Source: Mactromeris polynyma (lineage: Eukaryota > Mollusca > Bivalvia > Venerida > Mactridae). Taken from it: a stretch of 64,000 nt of DNA. The stretch is taken from positions 682,001-746,000 of the forward strand of contig JASFXZ010000001.1 of the NCBI GenBank assembly GCA_032209605.1, read 5' to 3'. The notes under the pieces were generated by a model. The model saw only the letters and a list, made by a program, of their open reading frames with translations, was not told where the DNA came from and did no database searches. Of this stretch, positions 33,685-46,219 are shown one piece after another; the first letter of the stretch is position 1; each line of letters begins with the position of its first letter. A program made the position numbers and the translations under genes.

Positions 33685-36552
33685 TTAAACAACAGTCAGG
33701 TGCACGCTATCATCATTTGATATATCATCATCTTCACATTCTGCTACACGAGTAACAGGAACATAAAATTCCAGATCATCACCTCCTTCGGGATGCTGCA
33801 CCGTTTTAACTACTAAATCAACGTCAAATTTCCGGGTATCATCCATTGCAAGCAATTCTATGACATTCTCATTGATTATACCAGTAGTGGAGCAACAATC
33901 ATTGTCCATCTCAATTTTGATGTTATCTGAAACAGCTGCACTTGATTCTTCTGAATTCTTTGGTTCTTCATGCTGCGCTTCTTCAACACTTGTTACATGT
34001 ATATCTTCGAAATTCCAGCGATCCTTGTATTTTCCCACGGCGTTTAGAAACATGAAGTGCCATTTCATGTTTGATGTATCCACACCTGGTCCAGCTTGTG
34101 ATTGAAATAGGAACTTTTTAAATATAAGTGGTAAAAATCCACTTCCAAGTGCTGCGATTACTTGCCCTGCCGACGAAATATCATTAGCTTGTCCAAAAGC
34201 AAATATGACTATGAAGACAAAGAAAAGGAACAATATGATTAATGAGAAGTCTAGAAGTGCTTTTAGATATAACATGTGTACTTGTCCAGGGCAGATAGCA
34301 TGCTTCAATCTTCCCATTTGCATGAGAAATGATTTTGGAATGAACGGGATGTCCGAACTATCTAAGAATAGTACTAGACGCGGTGCTCGCCACTTCAAGA
34401 ACCTATTTGAACCCGCCACAAGGTACATAGGCTCAGTGTCTTCATTGTCTTCTATCCTGAAAGCAGAATTTACTTGGTCCTTTGCATTCTGCATCGCTAC
34501 ATCCTTCACCTTTTCGCCGATCATAGATTGGATCTTTGAATTTATAGCCTGCCCGTATGCTACATACTTTCCTTTTACTCCATTGAAACAGTCTATTCCA
34601 TAAACAACAATAAGTAAAATTAAGGACACATATTTTAATGCGAACTTTGGGTTTAAAATAAACCCTACGAGGCCATACACGATACATTCCACGAAGAATG
34701 AAAGGCAGTCTGCAGCCAGAAACAGAATACACCAAATGGATACAAGGGTCGTAATTAGAGATGATATGTGTATCATCTGATTCAGTCGCGTGTTCTGCTC
34801 TTGAAAATCAGTCACCAGTATGGCAGCCAATCGTTTGTTAATCCAGCGTCTACACCTGCCATTTTCATCCTTACCAACGAAATAAAATGTTTGCGGACTA
34901 ATCAATCTTAAGGTATAATATACCAAGTTTGATATCAGTCGAAGTGTTAAGTTTGCTATCGGAAGTGCTTCCAAAAGCAATAATAGCAGTAGAAACGGCA
35001 ATATCAACACCCAGAGAGGTGCAACCAAACACCCAACAATGCCAAAACGAGTAAAGGGATAAAGCATCTTCGACATAAAATATCCACATGCGTCCATTCT
35101 AGAACTCTCGCGCATGTCACGAAAACACTTTCTAATGGTGAACTTCAATTTCCGTTTAACTGTGTCAGGTTGTGGTAAGTAAAACACAACTTCGAGACCC
35201 AACAGTATATATATTGTAATAAAAAGGGGATGTGTTGGCGAAAAGTATGAAACAACGTAGCCATTGAATTGCGTGTGTAGATCGAGTGTCTTGTAAAGCT
35301 CTTTCTGGTATTCGATAACGTCCTTCTCATAGATGTAGTAAAACCATACCCTTAGTATCCATGGCGATGCACAAATAACCACAGATAAGAGCAACATGAA
35401 AAGCTGAAGACATTGGTACCATCTTAAGTTGATACCAGTGAACAGTGACTTGCACATTTTTGCATTACAACATGCGCTGACAGATATAATTTCTGTCCTG
35501 AGTGCGCAGCGAATGAAGAATTGATAGATGAAGTTCACGACACCAACAGGGGCCGAACCGTCCGCAATAAGCTTGTTTCCTAGAACAGACATATCCACCC
35601 CATTTACATACATTTTGTAAACCTTTCCTGTCGTCATTTGGGCCAAATGATTTCTGAATCCGCTCAAATGTGTAAAGATATTCCGTCGTGTTTTCACAAA
35701 TGTTTCTCTAATATGTGTTGCAGAGTCCACAAGTTTTACGTTAAGAACGAGAGATTTGTCTGGGTCGGTTTTGAATAAGAACGACCGAAACACTGTCTTG
35801 GCTTTAAAAAATGTTTCTGGGAGGATTAATGGACAGAATGCAACAATAAATCCTTGAATCAAAAACAACGAAATGAACAACATTTTTATCCAAATTGTTT
35901 CAGTATTCTCCAGACACTGTATTGCTCCATCCTGATTAAAGTCCTTCCTGCAACAGACGTATTCAAGTTTTGCCATGTCTGCTCCTTTAGTCACAATATG
36001 TTGGTTACACACTTCAGCTGATACCGGCAATGAAGCATCGGAACCAAAATTACTTAAAATACTGCCTCTTAATAGAGTTCCGATTTGAGAGACATGCATA
36101 TTATCTAAGCAATTGGCTGGATGCTGTTTTAGACTTATGTCCAAGTTTGCAACGCTCAAGCCAAGTGTAAACACGGACATCGGTTCAAAATATTCACGCA
36201 GCATCAGCATAGCTTTGCCTGTTACACTTGTAGCTATCACCCATTTGCGCGGATGGTAAAATGACATAGAATATATATTTCTGGTCGTAATGTTGTTTCC
36301 GTCAATTTGTACTGTTAGTTTTACCAGCTTGTACTCATCGTTTGCTAGGGAGGCAATCTCATCACGAATTTCCAAACCTTTTGGTACAAGTGTGCATTTT
36401 GTATCTTCAACGGTCGCATTAGTAGCTGTAAATCCATTGTCAGATGTGTTTAATATCTCAGGTTTGACGGTGCTGTTCGTCTGTGACAATGTTCCTTGGC
36501 CAACAGAACTTAGCAGCAGTAACAACACACACGTATATTTGAACACATCCAT
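33685..36552 (-). CDS. Intronless multi-pass membrane protein of unknown family
   Basis: An uninterrupted 955-residue frame. I start at ATG 36552 because it opens directly on a signal-peptide-like stretch (MDVFKYTCVLLLLLSSVGQG); an in-frame ATG lies 20 codons earlier (36612). Layout: signal peptide; extracellular domain to about residue 220 with N-glycosylation sequons (NST, NTS, NAT, NIT) and Cys pairs; a first membrane helix at about 222-242; a soluble stretch of about 130 residues; helices near 380-400, 442-460, 502-528, 595-617, 620-635, 640-655, 763-788 and 795-813; then an acidic Ser/Glu/Asp-rich cytoplasmic-type tail. Helix positions are estimates by eye. I do not recognise a named family. 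Length, coherent topology and lack of stops argue for a working gene. Receptor, channel or transporter are all possible. Confidence 0.85.
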   Translation of the reverse strand: MDVFKYTCVLLLLLSSVGQGTLSQTNSTVKPEILNTSDNGFTATNATVEDTKCTLVPKGLEIRDEIASLANDEYKLVKLTVQIDGNNITTRNIYSMSFYHPRKWVIATSVTGKAMLMLREYFEPMSVFTLGLSVANLDISLKQHPANCLDNMHVSQIGTLLRGSILSNFGSDASLPVSAEVCNQHIVTKGADMAKLEYVCCRKDFNQDGAIQCLENTETIWIKMLFISLFLIQGFIVAFCPLILPETFFKAKTVFRSFLFKTDPDKSLVLNVKLVDSATHIRETFVKTRRNIFTHLSGFRNHLAQMTTGKVYKMYVNGVDMSVLGNKLIADGSAPVGVVNFIYQFFIRCALRTEIISVSACCNAKMCKSLFTGINLRWYQCLQLFMLLLSVVICASPWILRVWFYYIYEKDVIEYQKELYKTLDLHTQFNGYVVSYFSPTHPLFITIYILLGLEVVFYLPQPDTVKRKLKFTIRKCFRDMRESSRMDACGYFMSKMLYPFTRFGIVGCLVAPLWVLILPFLLLLLLLEALPIANLTLRLISNLVYYTLRLISPQTFYFVGKDENGRCRRWINKRLAAILVTDFQEQNTRLNQMIHISSLITTLVSIWCILFLAADCLSFFVECIVYGLVGFILNPKFALKYVSLILLIVVYGIDCFNGVKGKYVAYGQAINSKIQSMIGEKVKDVAMQNAKDQVNSAFRIEDNEDTEPMYLVAGSNRFLKWRAPRLVLFLDSSDIPFIPKSFLMQMGRLKHAICPGQVHMLYLKALLDFSLIILFLFFVFIVIFAFGQANDISSAGQVIAALGSGFLPLIFKKFLFQSQAGPGVDTSNMKWHFMFLNAVGKYKDRWNFEDIHVTSVEEAQHEEPKNSEESSAAVSDNIKIEMDNDCCSTTGIINENVIELLAMDDTRKFDVDLVVKTVQHPEGGDDLEFYVPVTRVAECEDDDISNDDSVHLTVV

Positions 36553-36612
36553 TCTTGATGTAATACAAGCACGTCTTTCTAAGGATCCCACACTTATGAT
36601 CGTTAGTAACAA

Positions 36613-38448
36613 TTACATCCTGTTTAAAACTTATTTGAAACGCTATACGTTACACATGGTGTTAAATATACCACTCGCTACGAGTTTAATCGGGAGTGAT
36701 ACTTTGGTGCACACGTCTGCTTAAGTAAATGCTTTATGCGGATAATAATAAAGTTAATAAAGTAGAGGGGGAAAGAAAATAAAAATGTACACATAACGCC
36801 CATATCTCCATTTTGGCGAATACATTTGTACCTGTATCATCAGACTTATCGGAAACTTCTTTATATGTTCCCTCCATGTCGAAAACACATTGAATATGCA
36901 TTCTAAATATACGACAAAACTTGAATATGGTAGAAAATGTCGTCTGCTGAGTCTATGTACTAGTATTTTAACATGCAGGAAACGTTCTTGGTTCAATTGC
37001 TTCGGTTACGTTTGTATACCCATATACTAGTGAACCAAAGCTATAACTTTAAGTTGGCATAGACGCTACGTTCGTTTACCCCCTAATTTCATTCCTTTAA
37101 AGGCGTCATTAGGTATCAATCGGTATAGACATTGTTAGTTCTTGCAGCTCATACCTAAACATGTTTATTAGTAATCCAAAGGTATTGAATGGTTTAACTC
37201 GATCGTTTAATATGCGCATGTTTATGTCCTCATTTAGTTCGAAGTCAACCAGACATCCGATAACATAACAGTCACATCTAGTTCGAAACAACGTACTAAG
37301 TGTTCAAAGTGCCTTAACTCATAGCTTGAAATAACACATTTGTGAAGCGAGTAGTGTCCCTTGATGGTAAATGTTTTTCCTCGTCAAAAGGTATGAGTGG
37401 GTCCAGAGCATTTCACTTCGTACCGTGCAACATAAATGATGGTTAGTTTATCTATTCATTATGAGTGCATATAATTGAGTGAATTACCATTTGTTGGAAA
37501 TCAAGACTAATAAGGCGTTATACATGTAGGATAAACGATTCTTACGATACAGTTTTCATCTAGTAAAGCTATGCTATGTTACCACCACATAATTGTATTA
37601 ATTATCTTCCCTTAACACAAGTACAATGGCAATGTCATTATATCGGTGTGAAGTTAGCAGCATTAACAATATCAGCAGTATTAGCAGCTACCTACCAATG
37701 CTAGCGGTACCAGCAGCAATACAGAGCTGTACTATTGGAGACGTGAGCGTTCGCGTTGGCAAGCGACACCCCTTCGCGTGAGTTCATATTGGCGTGCTCA
37801 AGCGAAAGCGTTTGCATGCTCGCGCGAATTAAACAAATCCCACATGGCAAATCTTTGCCGCCGTAGCGATAACACTTTTGATTGAACTTAATTTGAAGTT
37901 ATACAGAGTTTATTCTCATGGTTCTATGTATGACTCTGTACTGGAACCTCTGAATATTTCACCCGTGCAGATCATTCTCGTCAGCTCTCGGATATTTCCG
38001 TACCACTTCGTTACTCTAATAACACCCTCTAGTGTATCTAAGGCGGAGCACTATGTGGCAAAACTCAACATTTTGTGCGGTCAAGAAATAGTTCTCGTAA
38101 AACGGATTTATATTTCAATAACTTCGATAAATTCACGTAAGAGATGGATTATCGTTGTCATTTCTAGTGAAAACTCACATATTTCAGTCTTCATATAGCT
38201 TTAATATTAGATTCATCAGCACTCCAGCGTTCACGCCGCCATCTTGTTTTCATGATATTCGAATGGTATTTCCGAAAGAAGTCCGAATGGGCTCCTGATC
38301 AGAAGTTTTATATTGGGACTCCTCTATCTACATCCAATCAATAATAAATGTTATCATCTGACACCATATAACATTGATAAACAATCTTTAAATAAAAGTC
38401 TATATTAAACAATTAATTTTGACCGGTGACTGTAAAAGCTAGGTGACT
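36613..38448. other. 5' flank of the membrane-protein gene
   Basis: Upstream non-coding DNA. A small 'agcagtattagcagc' triplet-like patch lies at 37655-37715 and a GC-richer patch at 37740-37870. No TATA box, gene or transposon end could be assigned with confidence. Confidence 0.4.
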
Positions 38449-38984
38449 GCGATCAGGCCCGTAGCTGGGCATACGCACGTACGCCCGTGCGTATCATCAT
38501 TTTCAAAAGTCGAAAAACTAAAGATTTTAAATCAGCTTTAAAAATCGAAGGCTGATGGGGGTGAAGGGTTACAGCACAGCTATTGAACAATACGTACATA
38601 TATTGACATTAACCAAGTACATACAACGTCGCCATTATTTTAGATATGGAATATAACTGCTTCTTAAACGTTTAATCATATACATGTAAAATGCCATTGG
38701 GCTATACTGGACTGGAACTTCATGTGTACAAATAGAAAAGAGAGCATTTTATCAGTAAAAACTAAACTTAAGGTAATGTCATTATCATGCAGATGTGAAG
38801 TTAAATTTAGTCCAGAACTACATTATTTGTATCATACGAGCAAATCTTGGAATAGAATAGTTATGTATTAACATATTTGACAGTTGTTGTTTGCATACGC
38901 TTTATTATCACCAACGGACGGACGAACTGACGGGATCCTTTCAGACAAATAATTATATGTTTAATATGCTGATAATTAAATGGC

Positions 38985-39290
38985 AGGTGGTGTGTGAAAT
39001 TCATGCCTCGTGTGCATCAGATGTGACCAACGACATTGACCAGTTCTGCACCGAGATACGTCGATGACAAAGACGCTGCCAGACGGTAATGGAGGACTCA
39101 ATCGACTGCCTATTGGAAGCGTTGGGTCAGGCAACTAAGGACATCTACCCAAATGTCCGTGCCTGTCTGTCTATATTGTTATCAATGCCTGTGTCAACAG
39201 CGACAGCAGAACGGTCCTTTAGCACGATGAGACCTATTAAGATCTATTTGCGAAGTACGACGTGTTTAAATCATTATTTTAACTTATCCT
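38985..39290 (+). pseudogene. hAT transposase C-terminal dimerisation fragment
   Basis: The frame 39089-39361 reads IYPNVRACLSILLSMPVSTA followed by TAERSFSTMR and IYLRSTT, the hallmark of the hAT family dimerisation domain (YP.....L..L..PVSTA..ERSFS..+..K..LRS). Upstream, 38990-39085 gives related residues but contains a TGA stop (39066-39068). After 39265 similarity stops. The catalytic core is missing. Confidence 0.85.
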
Positions 39291-39489
39291 TAGACGGGAA
39301 TTTAAAGTTTCAAGCAGCTTCTGTTAGGACAGCTTATGCTTGTTCAAACGGTGCCAATTGATGTAGTTTATTATGAACAAAATGGGGGAATTTAGAGATA
39401 CATAAAGTACCTGTCAATGTGAAAATTGTTTCCGTGATATCTCACGGAAATTCACGAAGATCAGCGAGTGATACCGATTCGGTTAGTTT

Positions 39490-40880
39490 CTCTTGTGACA
39501 AGTTTAATCTCCACATGTGATCTCTTAAGATATTATCTTAATGTGACTGTTCACTGGACCACGGACATATAAACCATATGTCTATATGTCCGTGACTGGA
39601 TCCATGGTTTATGGTGGTAAACTGTAGACTGCATTTATAGTGTAAAGCTTCATGAAATTAATTTCTTCTTGGAGACCATATCGCGACTCTTGTGTCGTAT
39701 TTTCTTTAGCAGCAGCTTAATTTCAATTGTGATAAACATTTTGTTTTATTCAGCGCAAAGATATAGGCAGTGGTCACTGAAAGTATCGCGCACAAACGTG
39801 CATAAGTACAAAATGTGTGTAAAAATCGATTATCATCTCTGTCAGACAGTAGATGAACTGCATGAGAATTTTCCGCGGATTGATTTGACGCTCGCAAGGG
39901 CCGTTTTTGAGACCATTTAAACCATCTTATATGCTTAAAAGCCAGGAGCTTCAGCGGCCCCCTGGACCCCTTGCTGAATTTTCAGCTGATTTGAAATTTT
40001 GCATTCTCATGAATAAACACTTATACTTAAACATGTATATACTATAATCAAATATTTCACTAAAGCGATCAAGAATTTATGACAGTTGCAACATTCAGTT
40101 GTTTATTGTAAAACAATCTAAAATGCATTATGAGGGTGCGTTCTTCAAAAAGTAAGCAATTTGTTGATGGTTATGCAGTACATATGTATTTTATGAAATG
40201 CATAAAATTGCTTCAGATTTTAATCTTTAAAGTTGTTAAGCATTGGTCTGGTGAATTTTATTACATGAACGTAATCATATAACTATGTAACAAAGAACCG
40301 CTAGACATGAACAGATCGTGAAATTTTAAATTGTTGTTGATGTGCCTATAAATAGTGTAAGGTGGTGCAAAGCGCCCATATTAAGCAACATTTTACGATA
40401 TAATAATAACCACGATTTCGATCAAGCACATAATTATATACACATATAAATTAGATTTGAAATATCACCTCCTATATGCATCTAGCGTGTCGAATTTAAA
40501 GCTACGAACATTTAATTTTGGAAAATATGAGTACTTCAGGATGTCATCAGATGAACCAGGGAGTGTAACCGTAAAATAAAACTGTAGTTCCTGTGAAACC
40601 AGTTATCAATCGGTGATCATCGGAAAATTTACGATCACTAACGGAAACTACCGACAGACAAATTGACTGCTGACCAAAAGCCCCATTGATATCGATAGAG
40701 GTAGTGGTCACACAATTGAACATAATATACTATAGTACAGAACATGTAAAATGTATGTGGTGTATACTTGATATTCCATAAATACCATGAACTAATATAA
40801 TTCATTTATTATCATCATACAGAAGGATTTATAAATCTGTTTGAATAATTCGTAATAGCAATATAAAATGGTTTATATGT
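39490..40880 (+). repeat. Dispersed repeat block, inverted partner at 53995-54940
   Basis: Three segments (about 39490-39760, 40300-40525 and 40755-40880) are each found in reverse complement within 53995-54940. Here the order is shuffled: the last two blocks are exchanged relative to the partner. A shared landmark is 'cctcctatatgcatctagcg' (40469-40488 here). An unrelated stretch lies between (39760-40300). Confidence 0.7.
40525..40698 (+). repeat. 174-bp repeat, second copy split at 43390-43972
   Basis: Starts 'atgagtacttcaggatgtca' and continues through 'cagttatcaatcggtgatca'. The same sequence occurs at 43390-43465 and 43870-43972, interrupted by about 400 bp. The interrupting segment ends in a run of nine A's (43864-43872), suggesting a retrotransposed insertion. 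Confidence 0.75.
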
Positions 40881-41364
40881 CCGTGGTAACATAATTAAAT
40901 TAGTGAATGTATAAATTACACTCCGTGAGAGTTTACTGTGCGAGTTATTTATTTTAAACGTTTGCATTCCCGGAATTAGTGTACCCACTCACAGTTTTAA
41001 ATAATCCAAAAGAAAAGAGAATTAAAAAAATAAAACTCTTATGTTTGACTTTCTGTGAGATTCTTAACCTCATAAAATATCCCGAAATATGATTTTCCAA
41101 ACATATGAAAATGGAGGACCGAAAATGCTAGATATCGATTTATTCTTAAATTCAGTCAAGGTCAGCTCGGTCAAAAGAATCATACCAGAAATAATGCTAA
41201 ATGCAAAATAATTCATAACATTTATATAAATATTTTTAAATACGTATAATACTTGTAAAACAGATGCAGATAAACTGAAATTTAATTTTACATTTGCATC
41301 CTGGTGCTCAATAAAACAAATTCAATAAGCAACTTTGCTAAAGAAATTATATGGACTAGTTCAA

Positions 41365-43345
41365 CCATAAAAAACAAACAAATAGAAATTTGTTTCTACA
41401 TAAAAATTGGTTGGAAAGAGATAGCTTATACATCGAACATTTTTTGACTTCTTAACTAAATATTTCTTAACTTTTGAACATAATGCAGAACGTATTTCAT
41501 TTAAATTTATTGAGCAATAAACATGTGCTTAATAACCCGGATAGATACCAATCGCAATTATGGGTACTTATTTCTTAATTTATGTTTAAGTCAAGTATAT
41601 AAATGAGTTTGACAATTATCGTTCTGCAGCAATGATTAAAGAAAAGCATCGTCTTTATATGCATTAGTATTACTGGTTCAATGATATAGTACTTTTTATA
41701 TGTACGTAACTCTTAAGTAAACGGGGGAAGAAAAGTTGTATATACCAGGGCGTAGCTATGCTGAGGCACACCGAGGCAGCTGCGTTGGTTAAAATTTCCA
41801 AACAATCGTGGAGGACTATAGTCTTAATGGTTTGGCCATTCGACTACTTGGACATTTTTCAGCTGTGGGACATCAAAAATTCCCATTTCTTTCGATTCAT
41901 ACGATTACAATAAAACAAAATTGCACTTGATAAATCACTTCACTGGTACAATAAATAAACAGAAAACGCAGGTGAACCCTTCTGTAAGCACCCCTCTGGG
42001 GAAGGACACTCCCAGACCCCGCATTCATTGCCTCGGTTAAATCAGTTTTGCCTCAAGCTATGGGCCTGTATATTATATATATATACATGCGTAAAATATA
42101 TAATATAATATACCAACACTAAGTCTTGGTTGATTCACGCCTACGCATAAATCTACTCTGTTCTGAAATATGAACCTAGCATCCATAAAAACATAATGAT
42201 AATCATTCATGTAGGACTTTATACTCTAGTTTGATTTTTGATTTTTCTACCGTTTACGTCGTTGACTATACTAATGCCTGGTACTGACATTTTAAGGATT
42301 GTATAATATCATTTCAAATACTGAGCAAAGCAATTTTATATATATTAATTACTAGTAATAATTATGAAACAGAGAGAATACGTAACTACATATTGAAGTC
42401 ATCAAACAAAGTTTTGCAAAACATCGAGCTTCGCTCTTTTACGTTGAAGATACGATATTGAAGCGAATTGTATACTTTGAGTTTTACGTGCATGTGCAAA
42501 TGAACACGGAATGATTTATAAAAAAATATATAAAACATAAAATGAATATCAATTTTAATGCTTTTCAATTTATTTTATATAAGTTATACAGGTGATTTGT
42601 CTAAACAATTGCAACATCTGTATTACATTAGAAATAGCATTAATATAATAATTTAAAACAATTTAAAACAATTAAATAATGTCAACGCAAAAAATATATT
42701 TATTGTACATGCAAGGTGTCCTGTAGATAGTTGTTTGCGTCAATGAAGAAACTTTACCACCGTACTGATTGTGACCATTGGAACAGCTTCAAAATGTTGC
42801 CTGCCACAAATGTAGCAGTCAGATACCCAGCGTGGCAATAGCGTGATTGGAAAGCATTTCTTGCACCAATCTTCAAACCAATTCGTGGAGTAAGGTACTT
42901 ATAGGTTATTTGTTTTTACCATTGGGATTACGATGATTATGAAGTCATAATGAATAATAAAGCATGCTTGAGTAAAACCTTAATTCATAAGAATATCCTG
43001 CTTACCGATTCAAAATAAAGCAAATATTAAACTGTGTGTATTCGAAATATATTGCCTGAATTTCTTTCATTTGAGATATAGATACACTTCCATTGAACAA
43101 CATATGTTTTCGAGAAATATAAAAGATAAAAAATACCAAAAAAATATGGTTCTAATTAACAATGTAATTACACTTAATTCTGATAATTCTGTGTGTAATA
43201 AGTGTTTCATCAAGTTGATATCGTAATTGTAAGAATATCAGTTTCAAAATTTAACAACTGTTAGTACTGTGTCTATAATTGTCAGATTGTTTTTTAAAAT
43301 GTCAATCTCAACACATAACAATTGATTACGATTTAATTATATTTA
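41365..43345 (+). repeat. Long dispersed repeat, copy 1
   Basis: A direct-repeat partner of 61755-63190 with the same segment order. Shared stretches include 'gacttcttaactaaatattt', 'gcttaataacccggat', 'atgcctggtactgac' and 'caactgttagtactgtgtct'. It includes the hAT-like MITE 41746-42068. Contains no intact gene. Confidence 0.75.
41746..42068. mobile_element. hAT-like MITE carrying a transposase tail remnant (copy 1)
   Basis: Ends CAGGGCGTAGCTATGCTGAGGC-like and GCCTCAAGCTATGGGCCTG are inverted repeats; flanks are TATAC and TATAT (5 bp, one mismatch). The interior is a decayed coding remnant matching copy 2 at 62411-62770. Confidence 0.7.
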
Positions 43346-44164
43346 AATTTATAATTGTCTAATTCCCTTTCTTGTGACATTGTATTAACAGGAACATATG
43401 AGTACCTCAGGATGTCATAAGATGAACCAGGGAGTGTAACCGTAAAAGAAAACTAATTCCTATGAAAAAACAATTAACATCCTTCGGTGTCGTGACAACA
43501 GCTTCACACAAGATGTACTTCCACTAGTTATTCAACCTAAGCCGGGAACGAAACGAGTACTTATACAAAGCTGTAAGACCGTATGTGCGACTTGTCCAGC
43601 TCCAACAATCCAGTGATAGTATTGACTGTTGTATTTTGTTTGTCTATGATTTTGTAATTTTCTCGTCATAGTAAGTATAGTAGTGATAAATAAACATGTG
43701 CGTCTTGTTTGATTTTCTTTCATTTATTTCCTTATTGTGGATTAAATACCCCTTTAAAATACTATCACTGAATGCTATCCTGAACAAAATAAGTATATAA
43801 ACAAAAGCTATAAGTCTATTACATCTAAAGGTATATGTTAAAACATGGGTGAAATGAAATGGCAAAAAAAAACAGTTATCAATCGGTGATCATCGGAAAA
43901 TTTACGATCACTTACGGAAACTATCGACAGACAAATTGACTGCTGACCAAAAGCCCCATCGATATCGATCTGATTTATCTGATAAGCGATATTGTTGGGT
44001 ATGGTACCCCCGCTATACAAACGAGGGGGACACCCCGTCCTTGTACCTCCCCCAGCCGTGCGTATCATCAAAAACAGCCCAGCTACGGCCCTGGCGATTG
44101 TTTCTATTCTATTTATAAAACTGTTGGTGTTCAGAATGGTTAAATTTTAGAGAAAAGAAAGATG

Positions 44165-46212
44165 GCTACCTCCATGTAAACGTGATTGATTGACCAGGTC
44201 ATTTTGTAGGAGACAGTGGTATGAGCAAAACAAGAATAACCCATTCAGCTTTCAAGAGGAAATTATAAGGTACTGCCGATCCGATGTGGATATTCTTAGA
44301 AAATGCTGCCTGAAATTCAGAACTTAACAAAGCAAAGTGACCATCAAGGTATAGATCCTTTCGAAAAATGTATCACTATTGCCTCTGCATGTCATCTGGT
44401 GTACAGGACGAATTTTCTAGAGCAGTAGAGCATTGCCGTTATACCACCACATGGCTACCGGCCAGAAGAAAAACAGTCTGTCATGGCCTATCAATGGATC
44501 TACTATCTAGCACACAAGAATCAGATTAACATTCAACATGGAAGAAACACGGGCGAAAAACAAATTGGTCCCTACAAGGTGGATGGTTACTATGAATAAT
44601 GACAAGATTGTGCTCGAGTTCCATGGTTTTTTCTGGCACGGATGCGCTAAATGCTTTTCTAAGAAAACAGTTAACACTGTGAATGACATGAGTATGGGTG
44701 ATTTGTATGCCAGGACCATGGAGAAAAAACTATTTATAGAAGACAACGGATACACTTATAGCTCTATCTGGGAGTGTGAATTTAAACACGATATGGAGAA
44801 ATATGACGACATGCAACATTACATTCAAAACCTTGAGATGGTTAGTCCTCTAGAACCTAGAGATGCTTTCTATGGAGGTCGTACAGAAGGCTTTAAACTG
44901 TATGAAGAATCTTCTGAGATCAAATAAATAAAATATCATGACGTGACCTCACTTTATCCGTTTGTGAAAGTCCCTCTCGGCCACCCACAGATCATTACAG
45001 ACGATTTCCAAGACATCAGCCAGTATGAAAGTGTTATTAAATGTAAAGTGCTGCCACCTAGGGGATTACATATCCCAGTGTAACCAACGAAATGCAATGG
45101 AAAACTTTTGTTTAGTTTATGTCGCGTGTGCAGTGAAAACTTCCAGCAGAGGCCGTGTGAGCATAGCGACAATGAGAGAGCATTTGTTGGTATTTGGGTC
45201 ACTGATGATGTTAAGGAGGCATTGGCACAAGGCTATATCATACATAACATACATATACGAAGTCTGGCATTTTGAGGCAGTGTCTCAGTATAATCCCGAG
45301 TCGCAATCTGGTGGACTGTTTACCGAGTACGTAAATACGTTTTTGCAAAAGTCAAACAGGAAGCTAGTGATTGGCCAGACTGGTGTATTGATGAGAAAAC
45401 AAAACAGAAGTACATTCAACAATATCATGAGAAAGAGGGCATTATGTTAGACCACAACAAGATCGAGAACAATCCAGGACTGAGATCCCTTGCCAAGTTG
45501 ATGCTTAACTCCTTTTGAGGTAAATTTGTACAACGCACCAATTTGACTCAGACCTCCTACATATTGGACCCTGCTGAATATTTCGACATGATGGCTTTCG
45601 ACCAACAAAAAGTGAAGAATGTACGGTTCGTAAACGACAAGTCTGTGCAGTTAGATTGTGTGTACAATGATGACTTCATTGAGGCCTCTGCTAGAACCAA
45701 CGTTATTATAGCAGCCTACACAACAGCACAAGCCCGTCTCAAACTCAATAGTTTTTTTTTAAATTTTAGGAGAACGGGTGCTGTACTGTGACACTGATTT
45801 TGTGGTCTTCACTACATCTTTAGGACAATGGGAACCACAACTAGGAGATTATTTAGGAGATTTAACAGATGAAGTGCCGCAGAATGCTATAACAGCATTT
45901 GTTACTGGAGGTCCCAAGAATTATGCGTATACATTGCTCAATCCAAACAAAAAAGGACAAAGGTCGATTTGCAAAGTACGTGGCATTACGCTGAATTTCA
46001 AAAACTCTATTGATATCAACTTCCAAACAGTGAAAGACATGGTGACTGGACATAGCAATGTTGATCGTATATCTGTAGTAGATGAACATAAAATCACCAG
46101 AAATCCTTCCACAGGCCATGTGATTACAAAACGAGAATTTAAAGAATACAAAATTGTCTTTGACAAGAGAATTATAAAAGACGACTTTCAAACTGAGCCA
46201 TATGGCATGTGA
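44165..46212 (+). pseudogene. Polinton/Maverick-type protein-primed DNA polymerase B, decayed
   Basis: Family-B, protein-primed polymerase of the Polinton type, broken into several frames. In order: exonuclease III motif YCRSDVDIL (44270-44300); IDPFEKCITIASAC; IPPHGYRPEEKQSVMAY; HGRNTGEKQIGPYKVDGYY; EFHGFFWHGCAKCF (44613-44655); RDAFYGGRTEGFKLY; motif A DVTSLYPFV (44941-44967); motif B KLMLNSF-stop-GKF with a TGA at 45516-45518; motif C YCDTDFVVF (45781-45807); and a C-terminus ending EPYGM at 46212. At least three frame changes plus stops (including the TAG in ..FLEQ near 44420) make it non-functional. The N-terminal part is absent. No intact integrase, ATPase or capsid genes of a Polinton were found nearby. 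AATAAA at 46214-46219 follows directly. Confidence 0.9.
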
Positions 46213-46219
46213 AAATAAA

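Larger units (their letters stand above)
38454..44093. mobile_element. 5.6-kb hAT-like (hAT5-type) element remnant
   Basis: The left end CAGGCCCGTAGCTGGGC and the right end (reverse complement CAGGGCCGTAGCTGGGC) match, and both are flanked by GCGAT (38449-38453 and 44094-44098). An exact 5-bp duplication fits hAT5-type elements. Near the left end lies a hAT transposase C-terminal fragment (38985-39290). The interior is filled with other repeats and has no intact gene. Pairing of these two ends as one element is inference from the matching ends and duplication. Confidence 0.65.

Noticed and set aside
33860..36724. Plus-strand open frames opposite the membrane-protein gene
   Set aside because: Short antisense shadows of the 955-residue minus-strand frame without any domain similarity.
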